This document shows positions 7,542-19,500 of a stretch of DNA of 64,000 nucleotides, piece by piece. The translations under genes and the position numbers were made by a program. The stretch comes from Zobellia galactanivorans. GTDB lineage: Bacteria > Bacteroidota > Bacteroidia > Flavobacteriales > Flavobacteriaceae. Numbering within the stretch: the first letter of the stretch is position 1; every line of letters begins with the position of its first letter. The notes under the pieces are model-generated. The model saw only the letters and a program-made list of their open reading frames with translations. It did not search any database and had not been told where the DNA came from. The stretch lies in assembly GCF_000973105.1 (NCBI RefSeq), contig NC_015844.1:3344501-3408500 (forward strand), in the 5' to 3' direction.

Positions 7542-10500
7542 TTATCGGTAGAGGGTGAAATGTCCGACGAATTCCCTTGTGTCGGCCTCACCGTTCAATT
7601 TAATGATGTACCAGTAATCTCCAGAAGGAAGCTCCGAGTCTTGGTAAATTCCACTCCAACCATCTTGGTTGTCCTTGAACCGGTATACGGTACGACCGTA
7701 TCTATCATAGATGCTGATAAAGATATTCGGGAATATTTCAATGTTTTTCGGTTTCCAAATATCATTGGCACCGTCTCCGTTAGGCGTAAAGAAATTAGGA
7801 ATCTCGATATCTATAAATTCCATAAAGATACTTTCGGTAGTCTCGCAGCCGTTTTCATCGACTACGGTAACCAAGTAGGTATCCGTTTTGGTAATATAGA
7901 AGACATTATCGGAACCATTGTTGGTGTCACCGAAATAATAGGTATATCCTTCCCTACCACCGTTAACCGTTGCGGTAATCTCATTGATATTGGTCTGTTC
8001 TACCGTTAGGCTCAATGGCTCGAACGACTCTACCTCAAATTCGTAGGTCGCCATACAGCCGTTCGCATGTGAAATGGCAATGTAATGGGAACCAGGAGCG
8101 AGATCCCTAAAGAACGGATTCAGTTGCATTTCAGATGGATCGGTGGTGTCTAGGCCGAACAGCACGTCTTTTTCTATGCTCGTATCATCAAGAACTATAT
8201 TCACGTAATTGTTAGGTGTATTGCCGTTACATCCGTAGACGGGTTGTACAAAAGCTCCTAGGTTGACTCCTTGGTCTATGGTTACCGAGATATTCTCTTC
8301 ACAGCCTTGGGCGTCTTGAACATAGATGATATAGAATCCAGCCGCCAAACCGGTCAAACTGGTACGGTCTTGAACAAAATCGGCTTCTGTGGCCAAGCGT
8401 GTGCTATATGGGGCCGTGCCACCGGTAATGGTCAATTCAATGGCTCCATTTTCCTCGCCTACACATATCTCGGGTGATGCGGTAGCAGTTACTTCAAGTA
8501 CCGTTGGTTCGGTTATGGTAGCGTCGATTACCTCAAAACAACCGTTGGAGTCTTGTGCAATAATGGTATAATCACCTGGGGCCAGTTCTTCAAAAACATT
8601 GGTATTGCTAAACCGACTCAAGTTCGGGGAAATGGCATATTGATAGGTACCTGTTCCGCCAGTCATGTTCACCACGATGTTACCGTCATTGGCACCGTTA
8701 CAGGTGACATTGTTAATTTCGGTGTTGACCATTAAAGGCGCTGGCTCGTCTATGCGGATTTCTTGGGAAACCAGCTCGCAATCTTCGCTCTGTACCCTTA
8801 CGAAATAGCTTCCCATTGGCAGGTCGGTAAACAGGCCTGACGTTTGGTTCGCCCGTATCTCGTTGGTAAGTGCGGCATCGGAGAAAAGGGCGTATTGGTA
8901 ATTGCCCAATCCGCCTTCGGCCTCGGCCTCGATGGCTGCCGTGCTTTGTCCGTTACAGTTGACCGTAGCGGCCGAATCGTCTATTGAAACCTGTAGCGGT
9001 TCTATCGGATTAATGGTAACACTGTTGGTCAGTACGGAGACACAATTAAAACTATCGCGAATGTAATACTCATAAACACCAGGTGTTATGTTGGTGAACA
9101 AATGACTGTTCGGTCCACTGGTTTCGTTCATGGCATTGTAGGTAGTTCCATCCGTACTCCACATGTAGGGAGCGGTACCACCCGAAGCCGTCAATAGCAG
9201 TTCGGCATCGGACAGGCAGGTCAATCGCTGTGCCGTAACCAGTTGTCCCCCTACTTCGGTAGGTTCGACAATTTCTTCAACAGCGGTTTCAAAGCTACAG
9301 TTCATATCATCTAAAATGGTGATACTATAGAAACCGGACCTTAAGTTGTCGAAGGTACTGGTGGTTTGCGAACTCGATGTTTGCAATAGGGTCGTACCTG
9401 TGGCATCGGCATAGGTGTTGAGAATGTACCTGTAATTTGTGGTTACATTTCTTGGGGCTACCGCAGCCGTGACGGAGGCATCCGTATCGCCAATACACAG
9501 CAAGGTCGTACTTGAAATGGTAGCCGTAATCGGGTCGGGTACGACGAGTTCGAAGGCATTGGCGAAAGTCGGGTTACAACCTAAGTTATCGCTTACTTCC
9601 ACGGTATACTGTCCGGCGCCCAATCCTTGGAAAAGGAAACTATGTACTTGGTTGGCCGTGTACGAGGTGCCTGAAGCATTATGGGTCAAGATAATGTCAT
9701 AGGGTGCTTCGCCTCCTAGGGGTACGATATTGGCACTACCAAGATCGTTGGTACAACCTACGTCTTCCGTATCGATTGTTGCCAAGGTTATGGGTGCGCT
9801 TGGTGTGGTAATGGTAAACGAACGGACTTGACTACAATTTGGTAAATCATCTTGTACCACTTCTACCAAATAATTTCCGGCAGGTACGGCAATGGCCGGG
9901 GTAGGCCCTACATTGACCGAACTACCCGTGATTACCGCTGGTCCGTCGTCTGAGCGGTCCGCAGGGGTGTCATTGGTGTCGTAGATATAGTATGAGAATC
10001 CTGTGGTATACGTAGCGTCTACGAGGGTCAATCGTATGCTGCCGTTATCGCCGTGACAGACTACATCGGATAGCTTTTCAACGACGACATCAAAAGTATT
10101 GGGTTCTTCGACAGTATGGGTTCGGGTAATTTCGCATCCTGTGGTGATATTTCGAATACCAAAGGTATAGGTGCCCACGGCCAAATTCAAGAACTGGTTC
10201 GAAGCTTGGTATGTGGCAGATGGTAATTGCCTGAACTCATAGTTGCCAGGGTTGGACGTAAAGTCGGTAAAAGTGCTGCTAACATCTATACTGATGTCTT
10301 CGCCACTGTTGATACAGCTTATGTCCCTATCTACGGTGATGGTAGCATCTACCAAGGCATCGTAGGCGTTTATGGTAACAGTTTGTTCTGCAGAGCACCC
10401 GGCATCATCGAATACACGGACAATAATACTACCTCCGGCAAAATCCGTATAGGTATATGTCGGGCTTAATCCACTTTGTAAAATAGTACCTGTTGCAACA

Positions 10501-13500
10501 TCTTCAAACTCGTAACGGGAATAGGTGCTGCTGCCACCTGACAGGGAAGCCTCGTCCAAGGTGATTAGGGCATTGTTGACCGCATTATCGGAAGTACAGC
10601 CAAATTGATCTACAACTGGCGTATCGAAAGTAATGGCCGGGCGTTCGTCAACCACAATAGTACGGGTTGTTGTGCAGCCATTTGTTCCTGTTGCAAGAAC
10701 GTCATATGTGCCGGCAGCAAGGCCTTCAAAACTATTTGTCGTAGTATTGAATGTTGCGCTGGCGGGACTTAAGGTATATAACAAAGGATTAATGCCATTA
10801 TTTATTTCGGTAATCGCTATTGCACCGTCAGTACCTCCATTACAAGTAACATCTGTCGCTGTTGCCGTAAAGTTGGGTACAACGGCATCTTCTACTTCCA
10901 AGGTGAATGTAATTGGGTTGCATAAAGGAGTGTTGGTATCATAAACGGAAACGGTATACGTTCCTGCGCTTGAAGCCCCATCCCAAACAATGGTATTCGC
11001 AGGACCGGGTATTGCCGTTCTTGCTTGGTTGACCGGTCCGGAAACTTCATATTCAAAGGAACCGTAGCCGTCAAAAGCGGTAATCGTAATTTCGGCATTC
11101 GGACTGCCACTACAATCCAATAACTTGGTAATCTGTGCCGTAGCCTGGAATTTAGGCGCTATATCGAAGTTTTCCGAATTACCACATCCATTTACATCGG
11201 ATATCGAAATGGATTGTGGCGAAGTGGAGGAACTTAATCCCGTAACAGTGTAAACCCCACCAACAAAATTGGCACTTTGTAGGGCACCGCCGTTCACACT
11301 TATGTTGTACGGAGCGGTATCTGGGGTGGTCAATGTCACTTCTACGGAATAGTTGCCTTCAGCTACACAATAGTCGCTTATGACGATCGTATCAATTTCA
11401 GGGGCCGTATCAAAGCCTACGGTAACCGAAGTGTGCTGGATACAGTCATGGGCATCTTTAATATAGACGATATAATCACCTGCGGCAACGTTTTTCACGG
11501 TACCGGTTTCCCATCCGCTTGATGTTGTGGTCGGGGCCGTAGCCGTATCGGGTAAATATTGATATTCATACGGACCCACCCCGTAGCGTCCCGAAGCCGT
11601 AATGGTACCATCTTCGTTACAGTTGGCGTTTTTAGTGGCCGTAGCGGAAACTTCCAATAGGGTAGGGGCCTGTTCGATTACAAAGATGTCCGAAGTATTT
11701 ACACAACCGGTATTGGTCCCGTCCGTCTCCGTGAACAGAATATAGAATTCACCGGGAGGCAGAAGGTCTTTTATTTCGGTTTCGGGGCCTCCGACAGCAC
11801 CTGAAATACTTCCGGTTATTCCGGTACTTGTATTTGTGGCGTAATGGAAAATTTCATAGCCAACGGTAGTGGCATCGTAACCCGAAATGGTAAACTCAAC
11901 CTTTCCGTCGGAACTGCCGAAGCACGTAATCGGTGTTGTACTGTCTATGGTAGAAGTTAAATTGGAACTGGTAGAAACCGGAACCGTAGCTTCTTGCATG
12001 TATTCACAGTTGGTATCCGTATCGTGTACAATAAAGGTATAGGTTACACCCGGTGTTAAGCCAGTAAAATTATAGCTGTTGTCCAATACCGCATCTTCCG
12101 GGAACCAAGCGGGATCGCTAGGATCATACGGAGGTGCCGGGAATACGGCGAAATAGAACGAACCGGCTCCCAATGGGCCTGTAGAAGCTTGGGCCTCCAC
12201 TAGCATTTCCCCACTTCCGGGCGTACAACCAGAGGCGCCTTGGGTCGTAATCAAAATATCCGGACCCGTGGCAATCGTAACCGAGCTCACGGTTTCACAA
12301 CCATTATGGTCGGTTACGGTAACCGTATATTCTCCAAAATTCAGACCGGTAAAGGTATGGTCATTGGTGCCCGAAGAAGTGTCGTAAGTTTCAGAAACGC
12401 TAAAATCGGCATTATTGACCCTATAGGTATACGTTGCAGTACCTCCAGTGGCATCGATAGTAATCGTACCCAACTCTGTGCCAGTAGGCGTACATTGTAA
12501 ATCGGTAGATACAATATTCGGATTTATAATAGTTGGCTCATTAATAGTCGTAGTTCCTGTTATGGTACAATTTTTACTATCGGTTACGGTAATCGTATAA
12601 TCACCTGCGGCCAAACTCGTGGTATTCTCGCCATAATCCGTTGAGGTAGTCGTGTTGTACACATTGATGGTGTATGGTGCCAAACCTATGGAAGTATCGA
12701 TGTCGATATCCAAGGCACCGGTATTGTCTCCGTTACAGGTTAGGTGGGTCGGGGTAATAGTTGTTATTGCCGGGGAAACGGCTTCCGTAACCGTTACGGC
12801 ATTGGTAACAAATGTACACGGCGTAGGGGTTGAGGTGTCGGTGGCCCTAAAGTAATAGGTGCCTGCAGTACTTGTAGAAAAAGTATCTGCGGTAAATCCG
12901 GTAGCATCCCATGGTCCCGTCGTTGAAGTGGACCATTCATAGGTATAGCTTCCCGAACCACCGGTGATGTTGAGGTTGATCTCGGCATCGTCGGTACATG
13001 TTTTGTCCGATTGTAAAGTGGCGTTGCCGGTCAATTGCGGACTAATGGTAACACTTTTTTGTACAGGTCCACAGCTATAAGCATCCTCTACATCAATAGT
13101 GTATGTTCCGTTGGCCAAGCCCGAGAACGTATAGGTCGTAGGGGTAGCCGATGCCGGGGTAACCCAGCCGCCGCCGTTTAGACTGAAGGTGTAGTCGCCA
13201 TTACCGGAGGTGACATCAACGGTAATGGTAGCGTTGTTTGCACCGTCATAGCATTCGGTATAGGTGATATCGAAATCTATGGTTTCGGGAGCGGAAACCG
13301 TTACCGGAACAGTGGAAAGTACTTCACAACCATTGGTGTCCCTGACACGAATTAGGTAATCGCCGTCGGCCACGTTGTTAAAGATGGTGCTGGTTTGATA
13401 GCTTACAACAGGGGTGCCCGAAGTATCTTCCAATTGATATTCATAACCTGGTGTACCACCCGTAGCCGAAGCTTCTAATGTAGCTCCTGTATTGAGGCAT

Positions 13501-16500
13501 GTATATTCTGCTGTTTGTTGTAGGCTGGGTACTATGGCCGCTGGAGCGGTCAGGGTTATCGATGTGGCCGAAGTTGCCGTACATGAATTGTCATCTACTT
13601 TTCTAACCATTATTCCATATGTACCATCGCCCAGTGTAGCAGGGGTGGTAATTGGGGAGGTAGTTTCGGCGATCCAACTCGTACCCCCGTCCAAAGAATA
13701 TTCATAGCCGAAGGCAGGGTCGAAATTGTTGACTTCAAAACGGATGCTTCCGTTTGTATTGCCGTTACAAGTAGGGTTAGTGCTTCCCAATATAGCCACT
13801 TCAAAGGCTTTTCCTGTTTCTACGGAAACCGTGATGTCTTGGGTTTTTTCACATAGTTCAGGAATCTGGGAGGCCTGGATATCGTCCAAGACCAAGAAGT
13901 TTCCATAGTCGCTATCCAAGTTGGTGCGTAATATCACACCAACGCTAGTGTTTGCTCCAGGATTAAAGGTAACCTCCCTTAAATGCCAATCATCGGCATT
14001 GTTATTTTTAGGAATTGCCGTAGTGGCGGTGCTACTAATAAGGGTTCCTGAAGCATCTACAAGCTCTACAAGAATTTCAGGGTCGTTGCCCAAAGCACCG
14101 GTTTTTAATAGGTTATAGGCGTAAAAAGATATGGTAATGTCTTGGTCGGGGAGGACTTCCAATCCAGACCTAGACCATAAGATATTGTTGCTGCCCGCTG
14201 AGGTACTTACCCCTATGGCCATGAATCTGCCATCCGTTAGTCCGGTATGGTCGTTAGGGGTTCTCCATGAGGTGTTGGGGTTGGTAACCGCTGTGGTGAC
14301 CGTATATTCCCCGTTGACCAAAATGCCTGCAGGACCAAGGTTACAGGTGGTTGCACTACCGTTTTGCGGTTCAAAACAATAGCCAGGCCCGATTTCTCCG
14401 ATGGCCGTGCTTATACCCGTGCCAAAATCTTCGAAAAACAAGGTACTTTGACCGGCGGCCAAGGTGCTTGTGTAGCCTACGGTAACGGTTTTCGTACCAG
14501 GGGTTACATTGCTGAAGATATTACTGTCAACTGGCGAATTGTCCGATCCGTCGATTTGGTAGGTATATTCAAAGTCCGTGGTGTTCGACGGGGTTATGGT
14601 AATAACGCCGTTACCATCGCAGTTATAGGTGACGTCACTGTCGAAGCTGGGGTCGGTCGGACTGTTCGGTACGGTGATTTCCATATTGAAGGTACAGCCC
14701 AAGGCATCTTTAAGTACCAATTGGTAGGTGCCCGAAGAAAGCCTTCTTTCGTTCGTAGCTTGAAACGAACTACCTCCATCAAAACTATATTCATAAGGCA
14801 ATTGCCCTCCATTGGCATTTAAAATTTTGATCAAGGCCCCTGAAGGATTGCAAGAAGCGTCTTCTAGGATAGCCGGTGATGCTGTAAGTCTAAACGGTTG
14901 AACGATTTCATAGTCTATGGAAGCCACACATTCGTTGCTGCCCGTACCGCTTGAATCCTTTACAGTAATCGTATAGTTGCCGCTAGCAAGGCCGTTAAAG
15001 AAATTTTCGTTTTGGTAGGTGGTGCCTCCATCCAAACTATATTGGTAGGGAGGGGTACCGCCCGAAGCGTTTATCGTCAAGACCGCGGTAGATGAGTCTG
15101 CACAAACAATATCGGTGTTAGTGGCAGAAATACTAACGGTTCCCACATCGTCCATATGTACGATATTGGAGAATCCATAACATCCATTGTCATCTTTAAC
15201 AATAAAAACATAGTCGCCATCTTCGTTGGGGAAATATGCAGCGGGACTTCCCCGGTAACCGAATAAAAAGTTCGAGTTAGCGGTAAAATCCGTATCGGGG
15301 ATACTGTTTTCATCGGCGTAATTTGCGATGCCGTCCTTACTCCAAATCGCATATTGATAGCCTGTGGTACCGCCCGAAGGGGTCAAGTTGATAACACCTG
15401 CGGTACACGTAATATTCTCTTGGTTTGCAGCGGTCAGTTGCAATTGTGGAATTTCATCCACGGTGATGGTCTGACTGTCGGTACAACCATCCGTAGTGCT
15501 GGTGACCACTATATAATCGCCCGGGGCAACACCAGTAAAGGTGTGCGTATTGTCGTTGACGACCATTTCCGATTGAATGAACGAGCCGCTACCTCCATTA
15601 CTGCCGTCATCTAAGAACAACTCATAGCTGTAAGTAGGTGAAACGTTCAAGGCTTGTACGGCAACGGTTCCAAGTTCGTCGCAATCCGCTGGGGTACTGC
15701 TTAGGTTGACCTGAAAGTTTCGTTCTTGAATTCCTATATCCTCGGTTTCAAAAACACAACCGTTCGGAATAGGGGCTCCCGTAGCAGGGTCGAGTTGGGT
15801 AACCTGTACTTTATAAGTGCCACTAGTGGCAATGCTAAAATCAGGGCCTTGTCCCGCGCTGAATGGAACCTCTATAGTATTGTTCGATACATTGTACAAT
15901 TGATAACCATAGCCGTTACCTACACCAGTAATACGTATGGAGCCATCGGTATTACAGATAATATCCGAAGGGGTATAATCGAAATCCAAGGTGTTTTGAT
16001 AAACGTTGAAATAGAATCGGCTGAAACATCCATTTTCATACGCGATAACCACTCTAAAGCTTCCGCTTTCGGTTACTGTAAAATTATTTTGTACCGTCTG
16101 TACGTCCCAGCTACATGTACTGTTTGTGTTGGCGCATTTATCGCTAACGGCCCCACAACTTGATTCGTCCAGTTTTTGCCATGTTATACTTTGTGCATCA
16201 GTGATCCCCAATTGGATGGAAGCACTGTCATTGATGCCGCAAAGGAAAATGTTGGGCAGCAAACTTCCGTCTATAGAGCATTCTACAACTTCACCTTGAA
16301 TGTCATTATCGGGGTTGGAATCACTATTGACTTGATTGAAGTAATCGATAATAGGGTTGGTCTGGACCGTTCCAAAACGATTTACGGTGATTCGTTCCAC
16401 ATGATCGGAACATCCGGCAGCTCCTGATTTTTCAACAATGTAGTTTCCTACTGTGGTGGCGGTAAAAGTACTTGGGTCGCCACTGTTGGGTAGGGTCTCC

Positions 16501-19500
16501 CCAGAATCGATTTGTCCGTTGTTGTTAGTATCAATTGCCCAGTTGTACGTGGTAAAACCGGAACCGGCGGTAAGGGTTACATTATCGCCACAAAGTAGGA
16601 CCGTTCTGGCTAGATTACAGTTGGTGAGCGCATTGGCTACGTTATTGGTGGCAACCTCCAATGTAGTAGTACAGGCTCCTGCAGGGTTACTGCCGTCCTC
16701 GTCCGAAAAAGTATTGGTGTTCACCGTGCCGGTATAAGTGGCATAGGCCTGGTTCTCAAGTTGCGATGCACAGGCGGCAACGAACTCGGAACAATTACCG
16801 GAAATGGAAACCGTTATTTTGATCTTGTACTCCGGGTCGCCAATCTGCACCAAATCATCAGGAATGGTAAAACTGATGGTTTGCGTATTGGGGTCGTAGG
16901 TATGCGAAGCCCCTGGGGCATCACTATAATCTACATTGTCTAAAGTTACGTTGTCGGGAAGTACATCTCTTATCGTAAAATTGGTGGCATCGTCATCACC
17001 TGTATTTTGAAAACGGATGACATAGTTAAAAGTGTCTCCCAAGTTCAGGTCTTGGCCGTTAATGTTTGTTCCGCCAAGTTCCTCTGAAGTATTTCCTAAA
17101 ACAATGATAGGCGCATAGACTTGGGTGTATGAAGCTGCATTTACAGTTCCGTCGATAGGGTCGACTACAGGTACTCCCGTGCCGTACTCTCCACCGTCGC
17201 CGCCATCTGCGGTGTCGTCTTTGTAAAATTCGTTGGCGTCACTACAACCGTCGCCATCACTATCTAAATCCAATGAATCGGGGTAATTGTCACCATCGGT
17301 ATCACAACCGGCCGTTAAAAGCACGCCACGCATATTGGTGGGGCCCCTTACATCTTGGTCTATGGTAACGGTATTATTTCCAGAGGGGTTCCAGGCAATG
17401 GTACTGGGCGGGGTGTCAAGAACCATGGGTTCAAGGGGACTACCAGTGGTCCTTTTGCCAAATAGTTCGAATGTACCGCTTTGGTCGATTACAATCCGAA
17501 TTACGGGATTACCGTTGGAGCCACTTACGGTCCATATGCTCGAATTGCCGTTTGTTCCATGTATGCTGCCATCTAAAAAGCGGGCGTAATTCCCTCCGGC
17601 ACCATTTTCAAATTGTATTTCCCCGGCAATATCATTCCCATTGATGCTTAAGTAGAACGAGTTGTCCAATGAAAATACGTCGAGTACCAAATAGTTGTTG
17701 AGACTCATTAGGTTACTGGTAACCGGGGTGCCGTTAGTAATGTTGTAGGAAAGTGTGTCACACTCGTCCTCGTCATAAATACCGTCATTATCGTCATCAA
17801 GGTCAACAATGTCGATTACACCGTCTTTGTCAAAATCATTATGAACGATGATATGGGCAGAGGGGTTGTCGTCCGTAATATTGGTGTCGGGTTGATCTTG
17901 TGTGTTATATGCTGTATTGGTCAAACTTAGCAATGGCAGCGTATCGATTTCATCCGCTTGTACCTCTAGGGTCAAAAATGCGGTTTCACCACCGTTCAAG
18001 GTTCCAATATTCCAAGTGTTACCACTCCAAGTGCCTGTTATGGTCTGTGCATTTACAAGGCTCAGTCCTGCGGGAATATCATCCGTAATTCTTAAATTGG
18101 TCAATGGGCCAACACCAAGGTTTCTGACTTTTATGGTAAAGGTTGCCATTTCGCCTTCCACGATTTCAGACTTGTCTACGGTTTTGTTCACCACGACATC
18201 AGGGTCGCAATAATAGGCCGATATCGGTTGGGAATCGTAGGTACACGGTCCTTTGGTACCTCTAACGAAGTAGTCTCCCGCTACGGAAGGGGCATAGCTT
18301 TCACCATTTGCTCCGGGAATCAATACTCCGTCCCCAAACCATTGGTAGGCATCAAAATTTCCCGTAGCCTCAAAAATTTCGGAACCTACAAAGCAACCGC
18401 TTCCTCCGCGAATACCTAGGTCAACGACAGGTACGGTGTCAAAACCGGAGAAATAACCGGCCACGCCACGTGCACCGTTCAAACCAAAAAATCCGACCGC
18501 AATAGGGCCAGTTGATTGAACGCTTACGTTTCCGGTGAGGCTGGGTATAAAAATCGTTTTCCAGTCGGTAGATCCCGCCACCGGGGTCGAAGCCGGTAGT
18601 GCAACCGGGCCGCTGCCATCGGTTACGGAAATATTGGCATCAGGAGTGGTGGTGGCGGCAATGATGGTAACACCTCCGGTTACCGTAGTGCCCGCTATAT
18701 TTCTGATGTCGGGAATGTTGTCCATTACATCGGGTAAGAGACAGTTTACCGGGGCAACAAAGTTAAGTCCGTGGGTATAAACCGCACTACCACCGGCCAT
18801 TGATTGGTAGGCATAGGCATCTTTTGAGGTCGTTACCAACATATTGGCTCCGGCCGAGCTACTGGAATAGTAGGTGCCGGGAATTTCAAAATATTCGCCA
18901 TTGTCTATAGTGGCAATAGGCGTAGCGCTACCGTTCACAAATATTTGTGTGTTGTCGGCAATACCTATAATCAAGGGGAATTCGGTCGAATTGGTACCAT
19001 TTCCCCTAACAAAAACATAATCCTTGCCCAATCTATTTTCGGGCACGGGTTGGTCGATGGCAGCATCCCTATTGCTGTTGCCGGCCTGTCTACCGGTGTT
19101 AAGTCCACCATTACTGATAACTATATTTTTATTGGCTTCTATGCTTGCTCCGATCCAACCGTCTACATGGGCGGTAGATTCCGATAAAACCGTTTCGAAT
19201 ACGAAAGATTCGTTGGCATCTAGGGTTATGGTATACGAATCGTCGGTAAGCCCATCGGGATCTCCTTGTAGGCGGAATTCACATCGGGGGTCATAGCCGT
19301 ATAAACGCACTGTGGTATTGTCTTCGGTGGCCATAATGCCCAAGGTGTTCGATTTTGAACTATGTGAACCAAGGTTGGGCAAGCCTCCCCATTTGAAACG
19401 GGTACCCATAGAAACTCTACCTTTGGAGGTCAGAGATGCTGCCTGGGCCGCTGAAACACCGCGATAGTTGACATAAAATCGGTTACCGCTAGGAGATTCA

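Noticed and set aside
7536-8009. 157-codon plus-strand open frame opposite the adhesin's C-terminal domain
   Set aside because: Fully antisense to the well-supported type B sorting domain; no recognisable protein features.
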